Source: Cerioporus squamosus
Lineage: Eukaryota; Basidiomycota; Agaricomycetes; Polyporales; Polyporaceae
DNA: 64,000 bases
Reading direction: 5' to 3'
NCBI GenBank assembly: GCA_022592435.1
Contig: JABYQS010000024.1
Coordinates: 62,001-126,000 of the forward strand
Shown: positions 19,401 through 32,200 of the stretch, in pieces
Layout: every line of letters starts with the position of its first letter
Position numbering within the stretch: the stretch's first letter is position 1
Made by a program: the position numbers and the translations under genes
Notes under the pieces: generated by a model
Told to the model about the DNA's origin: nothing
Databases searched by the model: none
The model's input: only the letters and a program-made list of their open reading frames with translations

Positions 19401-19989
19401 CGGCGCGTTCCGCTCCGTGTCCGCGACGATCGACGTATGGGGCCAGAACAGCACGCTCGAGCCGCGCAAGGTCCGCCTCGAGCTCTCGTTCGTCGACCTC
19501 TACTCGGACTGGACAGGATCGAAGATGCTGGATGCCACGCTGCTCCCAAACCAGTCGACGGAGCTTGTGTCGATGCGCGTGCCAGGCCCGCCGCCGCAGA
19601 AGCCGAACGCGGTCGATGCGTCGCACTCCGTCGTCGTCGGCGCCCGCCTTGTGGCCGCTGAGTCTGGGGAAGTGCTCGCGCGCTACGCCGATTGGCCGCA
19701 GCCGTTCCGCTTAGTTGACTTCCCGGACCCGAAGCTCGATGTGAAGGTCGAGGGTGAGAAGGTGACGGTGGCCGTGGAGAGGCCTGTCAAAGGCCTGTTC
19801 CTCACGGTCGACGAGGAGGGTGAGGGAGTGCTTGGGAAGCCGGAGGAGGTCAGGTGGAGCGATAACGCTGTGGATGTCTTCCCTGGGGACCCGCAGGTGC
19901 TGCAGGTTCATGGTTTGGCGGGTAAGCGGGCGAAGCTGAGGGTCGCGTATATGGGCGGTGAACATGGACGCGTCGTGTATCAGCAGTGA
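16413..19989 (+). CDS. Beta-mannosidase, GH2 family, intracellular type
   Basis: This enzyme removes terminal beta-1,4-linked mannose from manno-oligosaccharides. Sixteen exons, all in phase, give 882 residues, the usual size of fungal mndB-type enzymes. Domain order is GH2 sugar-binding (WLYLTRFDVPE, ILYADNMFRTWK, AQYGWRWDWGPELM), immunoglobulin-like (VELWWPVGYGSQPLYD), TIM barrel (SNWIPAHNF, MVRLWGGGVYEPDVFYD, VLVWQDFQFACGVYP), then C-terminal beta domains. The acid/base Glu is at residue 448 in CGNNE and the nucleophile Glu at about 533 in VSEFGIPAFPD. There is no signal peptide, which fits the cytosolic B type that finishes mannan breakdown after uptake. Introns are 50-90 nt; one exon is only 27 nt (18282-18308). 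A second in-frame ATG lies nine bases downstream of the chosen start. Confidence 0.95.
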
Positions 19990-21154
19990 AGCTCGCGCAA
20001 CCGGACTGTACAGTGAGTCTTTCTCATCTCACGATGATAGAAAGGTAGTTGCTCACTTGAACACCTGAAGTAAGCGATGGTGTAGGTTAAAAGAGCACGG
20101 TCGTCTGAATGCGTTATCCAATGGCATCGGCCGGGGCTATCGAACGCAATCGCCGCATCGTTTGTCCTGAATATATAACGTTTGGTGCAGGCTACCAGGC
20201 CTGTGAGAAGTCTTCCATCCGATGGTCGAGGAAGATGACCTATGTGCTCGTGCGCCGGGGTAAGCATTACTGGAGCTGTGTCTTGGCTGTACCCACTTAT
20301 CATGTCTGGACACCCGCGCCAGAACCGCTGCGTTGCGAGTACTCGGTGAGTTATGAACAATACTCGTCGCACCGCTCGCGCGCTGATGACACTTCACAGG
20401 AACACCCGTTGCGTGCTGCACCCCGTTGACCGCGAGATACACATGGCCCAAATATGGCTGCTCTGAGAGGGAAGCAGTTTCCGCCAAGACTATGCCATAC
20501 ATCGGTATGCTGGGGCAGACTCTGATATGTGCAACTTACCGAAGTTGTGTGTATTTTGTCAGCCCGACTGCGGAACTTGGACAGCTGAGAAGGCGCTACG
20601 GAATGACAGACGGAAATAGGCGCAAGCTCAAATTCACCATCACCATCTCCTGAGCCTCCGTCAAAACTGAGACCCTCGGAAGCGTGCCTAATCCATGACC
20701 ATACTCATATGCTTCCATGTGCAGTGGCTATATAACCCTTACCCCCTGCAGGGCTCCTCGGTACGCCCAGTACAACTCCCGATGTCAAACAGTCCGCGGT
20801 TGACGGATGGAACCCGAATTCCATGCCAGCTGCCATATCCATCCATCTCGAGTAAAGGGTTCCTCAGTTTCGCCACCATCTTTGAGCGCCATACGTCACA
20901 AATGGGCGTGCCGGCAGGGATGACAGGTGCGCTGCTTCTCCAATCCTCTCGTCCGAGCTGACAACTGTCCGGAGAAGGCGGACAGATGAGCGGACCCGTC
21001 AGACCTGAATGGATTCCGAGCACTTCCACGTTACGCGCATCGTGCGCAAGATACTTAAGGTGCGACACCCCGTATAGTGCACTGGATACACTTCCCGCCT
21101 TCGCGCACCTGGGCCATAAAGCCGCTCTTCCTCCCCTCCTCTTGCTTGAGTCAC
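19990..21154. other. Intergenic region, beta-mannosidase / MFS transporter
   Basis: No gene is recognised. It holds the beta-mannosidase 3' end and the presumed promoter of the transporter. A TATA-like word (CTATATAA) lies near 20729, about 430 bases before the transporter start. Confidence 0.4.
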
Positions 21155-22782
21155 ATGGTGGACAGTGAAAAGTCCAGAGATAGGTCGATGGCCCACCACT
21201 CTCACGACGTGTCCGACGCTACGACCTCATGCGGAGATGAGCGTACTTCGTCAAGCAAAGCACCTTCCCTGGCAGGCGATCCGCTGAGAAGATGTCCTGA
21301 TGGAGGGATGCAGGCGTGGCTCACCGTGCTTGGAGCCTTCCTTGCGCTCTTCTGCACATTCGGGCAGTTGAATGCGTTTGGGACGTTCCAGACATGGTAC
21401 GCTGAACATCAACTACACGATCTGCCGCCATCTACAATATCATGGATCGGCTCGCTGCAACTGTGGATCTTCTTCTTCTCTGTGAGGATCCAGCAGCGCG
21501 TCGTCGAATTCTGACTTACTCTGGAGCGAAGGGAGGATTCATTGGACGCTGGTTCGATGCTTACGGGCCGCGAGTGATCATGATTCCCGGCACCGTCATC
21601 CTCGTCTTCAGCATCATGATGACGAGTCTTGCAACACAATACTACCAATACATACTCGCTCAGGGGATACTGTTCGGCCTTGGAGTGGGCATGATGTACG
21701 CACGTCTCCCTTTGCTCGTTGACCGTCTACTGATATGCTTTAGCTTCTACCCATCGCTATCAGCAATATCCACACATTTTTCGAGGTATCGCGGGACCGC
21801 GCTTGGCGTCGCATTCACCGGATCCGGCGTTGGTGAGTGTTGACTGCGCTCGGGTCATGACGCTACCACGATTCTGACAGGATCTCTCCCAGGTGGAATG
21901 GTGTACCCTATCATGTTCAAGAGGCTCTTTGATAAGATTGGGTTTGCATGGGCGGTGCGGATATCCGGCTTCATCTCGCTTGCGTGCTGCGTGGTGGCAG
22001 TCTGCACCGTCACGAGCTCCCAGCCTCCTGTGCGAAGAGAAGGACCGTGGTTTGACAGCAAGCACTTCCGAGACGTCCCATTCGTGCTCGTCGTCTCAGG
22101 TAGTATCTTCGTCTGTCTAGGTGAGCGAGACATACGTGTTCGGGCGACAGGTACTTATAGTATTCGTCTCCGCAGGACTCTTCATACCTTTCTTCTACAT
22201 CGCAGACTATGCGGAAGCTCATGGTGTCTCGGCGAACACCGCGTTCTACATCATCTCTGCGATGAACGGCGGAGGTATCGTCGGTCGCCTCGCCCCTCCT
22301 TTGCTGTCAGACGTCGTGGGACGCTTCAACGTTATCACGCCTTGCGCCTTCCTGCTGGGCCTGTCAGCGCTCGTCTTCTGGATCTTCGCGAAGTCTCTCG
22401 TCAGCATACTCCTCTTCGCCATACTGTACGGCTTCCTGTCCGGCGCTTTCATCGCCATGCTTATCCCGTGCGTTGCGCAAATATCTGAAGGGGAGAAGCT
22501 GAAAGAGATCGGGACGCGGATCGGAGTGCTGTACAGCATCGTATCGTTCGCGTATGTCCCATTCTCTACATGTATGTTTCTGAACTATGACTTACTGGGT
22601 GTCTGTGCATCGTCTTGTGCAGCGCACTGGCAGGTGGGCCCGCGGCCGGCGCCATCCTCAAGGCAAATCATGGGTCATATAGTGGGATGATCCTCCTATG
22701 TGGGGTTGCCAATCTAATCGGGTCGTTATTCATGCTTTGGGCAAGGTTCCGTTTGGACTCGCGGCTGTTGACGCGGGTATGA
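21155..22782 (+). CDS. Major facilitator superfamily transporter, monocarboxylate-transporter-like
   Basis: Six exons (21155-21481, 21532-21695, 21744-21832, 21893-22120, 22176-22551, 22623-22782) give 447 residues. A hydrophilic N-terminus is followed by DGGMQAWLTVLGAFLALFC, the usual first helix of the fungal MCT-like (SLC16-type) group, then about 12 hydrophobic segments. The loop motif GRWFDAYGPRVIM after helix 2 and NGGGIVGRLAPPLLSD between helices 8 and 9 are typical of the family. Such proteins sit in the plasma or an internal membrane and move small acids or related solutes; the substrate cannot be told here. ATG 21155 is the first in-frame start with the normal short hydrophilic leader; ATG 21191 is an alternative. 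Confidence 0.9.
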
Positions 22783-23253
22783 CCGTGCATTGTGGGGACA
22801 CGTCAGCATTCAGGACGCTTCATGTACACTCACTGTATCATAGCTCATCACATTCAGGGTTAGATCTCGCGTTCAGTCCGTTTTCGGTGCGTCGGGCCGC
22901 CCATTTGCGGTGTGAATTGTTCTATTTCCGTACCGCGTTGAACCCTCCAGACGTTCACTTCCTCTTTGCGAGTGCTGCGAGCTCGCCAGCAAGCGACGGG
23001 CTCTATGTAGGCTGACTGCTCAGACATTCCCGCAGCCTTTTCAGCATCTACCTCAAGTCTCAGACAACGCGGTTAATCGTCGCAATGTTGTCTGATGCAT
23101 ACATGATGATACAACAATCCAGACGTTCCGATGTCGCGACAGCGCTTCGGTCCACCCTGCGCCCTCCTACGCCCTTCCGAACGCAGACGCTCCATAGAGT
23201 ACACGTGCACACTTCTATAACCCCCCAAGCCGTCCATCCACCCGCAGGTATTT
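22783..23253. other. Convergent intergenic region, MFS transporter / proline dehydrogenase 1
   Basis: Two 3' ends meet here. No gene, repeat or RNA was recognised. Confidence 0.5.
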
Positions 23254-25541
23254 TCAAGCGAACAATCTAGCGACTATCTCCGCCGCAGCACGCCTGCGCT
23301 CCTCCTGCGCAGCACCATTCCCGAGGACGGACTTGTTCTCGATGGCCCGTCGGCTCAGATACGGCATGACCTACACGTCGGCGCAAAGAAAAGAAGCAGG
23401 GCGCAATCAGCAAGGACCTGGAGCTACCGTCTGCCGTACGACCGCATACCTCCGAGAGCTGGCCGTACGGGATATACTTGATCACAAAGGGCGAGGACGA
23501 ATGAACGCGGTCAACCAGGTAGTTCGTCAACGCCGCCGTCATGCCTGCAGCGCTGTCAGCGTCAGCAGCGACGCAAGCGTGGCCTGACAACCGCAACGCC
23601 GACACGCACCGTACAGCTGCCCCATCGTCACCCGCTCCGCAACCTCCTCGCCCACATGGACCACGCCCTGCGCATCCGGCTGCCCGAGACCCTGCCTGAC
23701 GAGCTCGTCCACGATCAGGTTCGCGCTCTCCCAGTTGTGCGTCCCAAACAGCACGCCGATCGTCGGTGTCGCGCTGCCCATGGCCATGTCCGCACGAACC
23801 GCCGCGATGAGCTCGCGCACGCAGGCGTTGTACCGAGCGTCCGTGTCCGCCTTCTCCGTCCACACGGGCGGCTCGGCATCTGACGATATCGAGAGCGAGT
23901 GTGCCGACTCATCCGAGGACGAAGCGGCCGCTGCCAAGTGAGCCGCGACTTCGTGCGGGTGGTATGCGCCGCGGACGAGCTTCACACCGAGGGAGTACCC
24001 TCCCTCTCTCGCTGCCGCGATGCTCTGCGCAAGATATTCTGGCGTACTGCGGAGTTGGACGTGCATATCCCTCAGTGTCGATATCTTAGAAGCAGTTCCG
24101 TAGTACTGCACACGCACCGACGAAGGTAGGCCTGATATGTAGCATAGATGAGCGGCTGCACGCTCTCCGAGGGTTGCTCTGCTTGCTTGACGCTGCTCCC
24201 GAACCAAGACCGCTTCATGGGTCGCTCAGGCAGCTTGTTGAACTGCCGCATCATGTCCAGTGTGAACGCATCGATCGCAGGCTACGCAGATACCCCACGG
24301 CAAGGCACTTCAGTACCCGCAACTGGCGGGATAATGTCCACCACAAACTCACCTCGTACCAGCTGTTTGCGGATCCCAATTCAGCATTAGTACAGGTACT
24401 CAGCCAGCCGTGCACTCAAACCTACCTGTACTCCGCATCGAAAATAAGGCGTACGCCCCTTGCCTGTGCCCGAGTGCAGATAACGATGAGGTCTTCACGA
24501 AGCTCCCGGAGGACCGCGATGTCCCTCTGCGTCAGAGGTCCAGTGACTGAAGGAGACGAAAGCACGTCCAAGTCGGTAGGCAAGGGACACCCAGGGAACG
24601 CCACCGGAGGGGTGACCCGCGGACGGGTGCTGACCAGATATTGCGATAGCCTGCGAAGGAACTCTGCATCCGGGACCATCGCACTCTGTACACATACGAA
24701 GAATCGTCAGCACAACACTCACGCAGAGACAGACATGGAAGTGGCTAACCAGCTTGATGGCGACCCACGTCCGCCTCCCGGTACGCCCGCTCGTGTGCTT
24801 GTCCTCGTAGTCGGCTGCAACATCTATGCAGTGCAGCGTCTCTCTAACCACCTGCTTATGCACAGAGGCTGCGGCCCTCGACTCCTGCGCCGGTCCATGA
24901 CCAGCCGCTTCGGCCTCGTCTACCTCCACGCTGTACGCAAACAGACACCCAGTGTTCTGTGCGCGGAGCTCCTCAATCAGCGGGAGCGCATCCTCCGCAG
25001 TGTCGCTTCCGACGAACTAGAAATTATAGACGTCACCTGTCAGTCACACGCAGCGTAAACTCACAAAGGCACACCTAACACCCACCTGATTGAAGAAAGT
25101 CGCACGAACAACCGCCTCCGTAGCCTGCTTCAGCCCCGGCACAGCGGACAGAGCAGCAAGTATGGCCGGGGCCCAATCCACAAGCGCAGGCACCGAGCAG
25201 AACGAATACACAACGTAAGTCCTGATCAGCGTCGACAGCGGCGCCAGCTGCCGCTCCCGCTTCGCAGTCGTCCCGACCGGATTGCGCTCGTTCAGAGCTG
25301 CCAGCTCCTGCGCACCTGCGCGCGCGTCCTGCAGGAACACATACGTCCCTGCCCCCGCAGCAGATACGAATCCGAGTGCGGCCACTCTCCGGACGCTGAA
25401 GCTGGAGAATCGGGATCTCGGAGATGGCGGCGCAGTGGTGGTGGTCGATGCCGCTCGTACCTTCAGGCTCCATGGCCGGGAGGTGTGTACCGCAGTAGAG
25501 CGACTCCTCGAAAGAAGCCTGCCTGCGAGAGTAAAGGACAT
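23254..25541 (-). CDS. PUT1: Proline dehydrogenase (mitochondrial), copy A
   Basis: This FAD enzyme oxidises L-proline to delta-1-pyrroline-5-carboxylate in mitochondria and feeds electrons to ubiquinone. Eight exons (25541-25086, 25016-24750, 24685-24426, 24362-24353, 24281-24118, 24046-23610, 23544-23450, 23370-23254) sum to 601 residues. The N-terminus is rich in Arg and Ser with no acids (RSRSTAVHTSRP), as expected of a mitochondrial presequence, followed by one hydrophobic segment. Core motifs: DVAADYEDKHTSGRTG, LKLVRGAYHPHE-like barrel strand (LGVKLVRGAYHPHE), GVLFGTHNWES, and the substrate-binding double Arg in MPYLSRRAIENKSVLGNG. The fourth exon is only 10 nt. It is the divergent partner of copy B (26395-28522), with introns at the same positions. 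The gene symbol is the yeast name, used by homology. Confidence 0.95.
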
Positions 25542-26394
25542 TGTGGGAGGTAGAGAGACAAAGTCGGTCGATCGCGTGAGATACCGCAGAGGCTATCTCC
25601 AGGTGGTCCTGGTCGGGTCGACTAGGTACTTATTCCCGTGCTCAGACGAGCATGATCTGCGTGGCTGAAGGTCATATGCATCGTGGCCGGCTGAACGATA
25701 GATCACGTTAAATATACGTACAGTGAGGTGTGCCTTGCAGGTGTCTTCGCTCACCTGAGATGAATGGCTAACTTCGTAGCAGGCGATAATTCGGAATCTG
25801 GTACCGTACGTATACTGAACGGTGGCGACGATAAGGTCTCGTTGTGATATCGAGCCGGAGCTCCGTCTGATTCTCATTTTCAACAACTAACTCCGAGGCT
25901 TTGCCTTCCTGTGTCTGCACAAGATTGGAATCTCAGTGAGTAGAGCAGAGCAAGTAGGACTCACAGAATGGCCTCTGAACCCCCATCCGTATCCAGACCG
26001 TGTTGAGGCGGACTCTGAGATCTGAGACGTCACGGTCGAGCGACGAGTGTTCATAGAACCCTCCTCCTCACTGGTCACTAGTCCGATTTGAAGCTGAAGA
26101 GAGTGCCATGGTGTCCCAAGGGAGCCACTGGACTGGATTAACAAGAGTGAGTCGGTGCCCCCAATGAGTTACTTACGAAAAGTTGAAGGATTTCAATTGC
26201 AAGGACACTCCAGCGGGCGTCGCCGTCGGGCGCTGTCGGGGGTCGGGGAACCGGGGCGAGTTCCGGCAGAGATCCGTTGAGCCGTCGACGTCCCCGCCGC
26301 GCTCGCCATCGCCCTGCCCGGACCTTGCCTGCAATGCTCGCGATGCCGCCACAACCGCCAAGCTCGAGTCACTCGCAGCTTGCTCTCGACCTCC
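25542..26394. promoter_or_regulatory. Shared 5' region between two proline dehydrogenase genes
   Basis: These 853 bases separate the two divergent start codons, so any regulator bound here could act on both genes. In ascomycetes PUT1-type genes respond to proline through zinc-cluster activators that bind CGG triplets; CGG words occur here but the DNA is GC-rich and no paired site stands out. No convincing open frame is present. Confidence 0.4.
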
Positions 26395-28522
26395 ATGTCC
26401 CTAGCCCGCGCGACCAGACTCGCCCGCTTTCCCAACCTCGCGACGCGCCGACCTCATGCGCGACCATTCTCCGCGTCAGCACCTCCAAGAGCGCGTTCAG
26501 CCTATGCTCGCCGTCTCCTTGCTGCTGGGCTCTTCTCTTCTGCGGTAGCAGGAGGATCGTTATACGCATACCAGAACGGGTCAGTCGTCTACGCCGACGC
26601 CGAAGGAGGTCATGAAGCAAAGGGACGCGTTTCGCAGGTTCCTCCGCCCCCACTGTCCGAGCTCGTGAGGACGTACATCGTTTACACACTATGCTCTGTT
26701 CCTTTCCTCGTGGACTGGTCGCCGACCATACTGTCCACGTTGATGGCAATACCGGGACTCAAGCAGATCACGGAGGCCGTAGTGCGCGTCACATTCTTCG
26801 ACCAGGTGCGTTTGCAACTCCCGCTCTCGCGCCTTGCCGCCGTTCACACTAGTCGTCGCAGTTCGTCGGTGGAGACGCGGCCGAGGACGTCATCCCCGTC
26901 CTTGAGCGCCTGCGTGCGGAGAACAAGGGCGCGCTCTTCGTGTATAGTGTCGAAGTCGACGAATCAGAGGCCTCGGGTGCCGAGAAGCTCTCGTCGTCGG
27001 AGACGCCCTTGGCCCACAAGCAAATCGTGAAGGAGAATCTGCACTGCATCGACGTTGCTGCCGACTTCGAGGACCGGCATGCATCCGGCCACACCGCGAA
27101 GGGCACTTGGGTGGCTATCAAGCTGGTGAGTCGGGTCGAGACGATTGTGCCCTACGAGGCTGAAGTCTCCCCTCATGCCGGCAGAGCGCAATGGTACCCG
27201 ATGCGGAGTCTTTACGGAGGCTCTCCAAGTACGTAGTGGACAGGCGTCCGCGAGGGAACCCTTACGTCCCCTTCCCCGGATGCCCGCACCCGTCTGACTT
27301 GGACGTGCTGGCGTCCGGAACACCAAACGAAACGCTCACAGCGGCCGATATCGCTGCTCTGCGCGAGCTGCGGGAGGATCTCGCATTGATATGTGAGCGT
27401 GCTCGGGCGCGAGGCATCCGTATCACTGTTGACGCGGAGCACAGGTACGCTTCTACCTACCGGCCCTCGTGACGACCTGACATGTTCATCCCTTGCAGTT
27501 GGTACCAGGTACGATCTGCGTGGCGAACGGATCGTTCACGACTGATGTTGGGTGGTTAGCCTGCCATAGACTCGTTCACGCTGGACATGATGCGCAAGTT
27601 CAACAAGCTCCCCAAGCCTCGCAAATCGTCGTGGTTCCGGTCGTCTAGCCCCGTCGAGGCACCGTCAGGCTCACTCCAACCTCTCATCTACAATACCTTC
27701 CAAGGATACTTGCGTCGGTGCGTATAGCAGTCCTCCAGATGCCCCCTTGTGAGCATAGCTAACAGCACCACCCAGGACCCCGGAATATCTCTCGCAGAGC
27801 GTCGCAGCCGCACGCGCCGAAGGCTACTCGCTGGGTGTCAAACTCGTCCGCGGGGCATACCACCCGCACGAAATCGAGATCCACCGCGCCGCCTCCGCCT
27901 CCCGCGCCTCCCTGACCGCCTCCTCCCCCCGTTCGGGCACCCACGACGTCTCGATCTCCCCCGACAACATGCCGCCGGTGTGGCTGACGAAGGACGAGAC
28001 GGACACGTGCTACGACTCCTCCGTCCGCATGCTCATCTCGCTCGTGCGCGAAGACGTGGACGCGTGCAAGCGCTCCGGGTCCCCGCCCGCGATCGGCGCG
28101 TTGTTCGGGACGCACAACTGGGCCAGCGCGAACCTGGTCGTGGACGAGCTCGTCAAGCAGGGGCTCGCAAAGAGCGCGGGCGACGGCGACGGCAAAGTAT
28201 TCGTCGGAGACGAAGCCATGCAGCGCGTCGCCGTCGCCCAGCTGTACGGTAAGCGGGCCATCCCAGTGCTCTCTCACAGGGACTGTCGGGGCTAACCATC
28301 TCGCATGCAGGCATGTCGGACGAGCTCACGAACCACCTCGTCGAGCGCGCCCAAGCCTCCGCGCCATTCGTGCTCAAGTACCTGCCGTACGGAAACCTCG
28401 CGGAGGTGATGCCCTACCTCAGCCGCCGCGCCATCGAGAACAAGTCCGTGCTCGGGAACGGCGGTGCCGCTCGGGAGCGCCAGCGCGTCGCGTCCGCCAT
28501 CTGGGCCCGCCTCTTTGGGTGA
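26395..28522 (+). CDS. PUT1: Proline dehydrogenase (mitochondrial), copy B
   Basis: This is a paralogue of copy A, with the same reaction and expected location. Seven exons (26395-26805, 26862-27125, 27185-27444, 27499-27508, 27560-27717, 27776-28248, 28311-28522) give 595 residues. It has a basic presequence (ATRLARFPNLATRRPHARP), then a hydrophobic segment, then the barrel: DVAADFEDRHASGHTAKG, LGVKLVRGAYHPHE, GALFGTHNWAS and MPYLSRRAIENKSVLGNG. The open frame extends upstream with TTG codons, but the first ATG is 26395. It shares all but the last intron position with copy A, which has one extra intron before MPYLSRR. The two differ mainly in the presequence, the loop after HPHE (longer here) and the C-terminus. 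Both look intact, so a duplication kept as two functional copies is likely. Confidence 0.95.
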
Positions 28523-29250
28523 GGACTCGGGATAGAGTGCACTGGCATGTATGTATCGGACGCTTGGAGAAGAACGCTTTGGGTTTACGTGCTGGATGAA
28601 GCACAACTGCTATCATATTACACTACAGCTTATCTTTCAGGTAGAACATGTGCTGGGTAATACGACGTTTTTGCTTACGGTTGCGTTCGGCTCCTTGCCC
28701 TGTGGTGCGACCGTCGACGGGGCAGGAACGCGTCGACACCCACGTGACCGCGTCTTGACCGATGCCGAGTTTCGGGCCTCCCGAGTCCCAATGAGTCTCC
28801 CAAGGCCGCCCTATTATGTAGGCCTCCAAGTCTATGTCCTCGGCCTCAGGCTCCGCAGCCACCTGCTCACATAGTGATTACACTAGGTCGTTCCGATGAC
28901 AGTCCGCCTTATCAGCCGGAGACCTCCTTAGCATCCACGAGTCCGACAGAGTCTGACCCGATCTGCATCAGATAGGAAGACAACTCAGGTTTTGTCATTC
29001 CTCATGCATCATGGGCCAGGGATCCTAGCCGGAGATTCGGTCGGTAAGAGTATGGCAGGTAAGAGCAGCTCTCGTCGATCATGCACTTGCGATGTGGAGG
29101 AAACAACTTGTTGTACCACTACAGTAGAGACAGCTATTCAGCTACAGATGCTTGTTAGACATGTACAGGCTCTTTCGTGTTCATTCTCGGATCATCCATC
29201 AGCATACAGCAAGACAGCGGCAGAGAGCAAGGTATTCCAGGCCATGCGCA
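28523..29250. other. Convergent intergenic region, proline dehydrogenase B / CAND1
   Basis: Two 3' ends meet here. No supportable gene, repeat or RNA was recognised; an open minus-strand frame at 28862-28623 has no ATG. Confidence 0.5.
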
Positions 29251-32200
29251 TCAGGCCCCGACCAGCTCCCTGAATTCGACGCCCCACTGCGGCGACTTCT
29301 GGGTAGCAGCCACGAAGGCGTCGAACTTGGGGCTCGCACCTGGCTGGCTGATCTTGCTCAGCGCAGCGACGGCACGCAAAGTGCTGCGCTGGAGCTCCGC
29401 AGCGCGCTCCAGGTCTTGCTTGACGGTGTCCTTCGTGACCGCCGGTCCGTTCATGCTCTTCTCCAATGGCGGGGTGAGATCGTCCAAGCGCTGGGCAACG
29501 GCTGTGGGCGCGACCTGCGCAAGGCGGAAGAGCATCATGTGGCAGATGACCTTGACTTCGTCCGAGTCGTCCGCAAGACCTGCCACTACACGGCCGAGGA
29601 ACTCGTGCAACTCCAGCTTCGACAGACAAGTGTCCAGCTATCCGATTCGCGTGAGAATGACCGCATGAACGTACGTAGCTGAGGTTCTTACCAGAGTGTA
29701 CAGCGTCTCGTATGCGGTCTTGCGCGCCTCGAGACCGTCATCGACCTTGTGCGTCCAGGGACCCATCTGTACCGTACGGATCAGGTCTGGGTTGACGAGC
29801 GTCTCCTTGTACAGACTGGGAAGAAGGGTCGGCAGATGATCGCGGATGAGGTGAGCTCGGGAACGGGCGGCAGAGTTGAGGGCGGAGAGGGCCAAGCGTC
29901 GCACAGTCTATGACCAAGGTGTGGTGAATACGTGCCCGGGAAATGATGATTGCGATACTGACCAAGTCTGGATCGGAAAGAAGTGACAAGAAGTCCATGA
30001 TCACACCACCGAGAAGCTCGTCGAACGACGCCGCAGTGGCTGCACTGTCCGCAAATGTGTAACGAATTGCCGATAGGACGGTGGCCCTCGTCGCGGGGTT
30101 GGGATCGTTGATGCGAGCCTTCCCCAGGATGCGTCAGCAAACAAGCCGGGATAGTCATCGACGTCACTTACTTGGAGTTGAGGAAGGTAGCGACCTGGGT
30201 GCGTGGTTGTGAGCCTGCCCAAGCATGCCGCAGCGACGTTGCGAGTCGTCTCTTCTTGGTTCTCCGAGTTCTCGAAGAGCGGAGTCCAAAGCATGTCCGC
30301 AACAGTTTCCAGTTGTCCATGAGAGCAATGAGTGACGATCTGCGAGGGGATGTCAGGATTGTCAGACATGTGTGTATCCTGTAAGACGCACCTCCTTGAG
30401 AGCATGGAGAGACAGAAGGCGCTTTTCCTGATCCCGTTCGACCAACTTGACGATGAGGGGCAGGAAGTGGTGCAAGTTTCCGACGGCCATGTTACCTGTA
30501 TGCACTCCCGTCAGCCAAGTAGGAGTCCACAGTTGAACCGCCACATACCAGCAGCGAACGCAGCAGCAGTGCGAACTTCCTCCTGTTCCGCGGTGAACTT
30601 GTCGATTGCATGGTTGAAGACATCCTGTTGAGGAGACATGTCGCTATACAAGAGAGAGACATCAGCCGACGAAAATATAATGGGTCAGGTGGGGCTGACT
30701 TACATGAAACGACCAACCTCGCCCATGACCAACAAACTGAGCACGACCTGGGAGGTCTTCGCCTTGGAGGAAGGCTGCCGAAGGAAACCGGTGTCAATGG
30801 CACATCCAAGGTCCGGGCGATGCGTGCATACCTTCAAGTGCTTCGCAAACTCAGCTATTGTCCCAGCAGCAACCGCACGCTGGGCCTTGACGACCTGACC
30901 GATGCACTTAGCCACATTCGTCAACGACGCCTCAGCCTTCGGCGCCTTCTCCACGGCAGAGACCAAGTTGGGCACGACGTGAGTCGCGATCTGCATGTCA
31001 GCCTCAACTAGCGCGGCGAAGAACGACAACAGCGACTCGAAAGGTGCGCCAGCGAGCAGAGACGAGTATGCGATAGAGTATACATCAGGAAGGACGTCCC
31101 GCTCGACCTCTGGGAAGGTCGACTTTGGCGCGAGCTCCAGCAGCAAAGCGACGATGTCCAACGCAGCGCCGAGTAGCGCAATGTCGCTTGACGTTATGTA
31201 TGGCTTGAGTGTGGGGATCAGGTTCGCAGGAAGGTCCGGCGGGATCGCAGTGTACCTGATCCGGAGTGAGATGAGAAGCAACATGGAAGAGCCGGAGCGT
31301 ACCTCCTCAACAAGGCGTCCAGACAGCTGAATACCTCGACCTTCCCCACACGACCACTCTTCTTCAACAGGATAGTCACCCACTCAACGGCACCGTTGAC
31401 CCAGTCATCTCCAATCTCAACCTGCGTAGCGACCCTAGTGACCACCTTGACCGCGCCGTCTGTGCGTCCAGTCGTCCTGCAGATATACTCCCACTCCTTC
31501 CGATTCTTCGTCTTCATCACGTCGGTCGCCGAGATCCAGAGGTCTCCAATGCAGTCCTCGGCACACGCGCGGACCTCTGCGTCTGTATCATGGTTGCTCA
31601 ACCGTTTCACAGCCTCGTCGTAAACCCGGTCGACCCACGCCCCACCCTTGACAGGTTGCATGGCGTTCAGAAGGGACGAGAAGTTCCGGAATGCTTCCGA
31701 CGCAATCCGAGGGTGCTTCTCCGCGAGAGCCTGCAGCAGCAAGGGGGTAATCGACTCAAGTTGGCTGCTGTAGACAGGTGGAGCATGCTTGGCGAAGAAG
31801 AGAGCAAGGAAAGACATGCAAGCGACCTGGAGCGATGCCGAGCTGGCTCGAGACGAAGACGACAGGGTAGACTTGGCGCTGGCAATGATCTGGGCGGACT
31901 GGCTTGCGAGAGACCCAGGCAGAACGGTCAGCAGCTTGTGAAGCAAAGAAAATCCAGTCTCGAGTGTAGCTGGTGGTGTCTTGGGCGACTTCATCTGCCC
32001 AAGAAGTGCCTTGGCCAGCGAGGGCACTTGCGATTGGAGCAGACTGTACGGAGTCTCTTCGACTTCCATACCTTCTTCCCGCTTGCGCTTGCCCCCGACA
32101 GTATGTTCGGTACTGCTTTGAGGAACTCCACCGTACACCCCGGTCTGGTTCAAGAGGATCGCGTACGTGGACCATACCTCCACTCGTACAGTCTCTTCAC

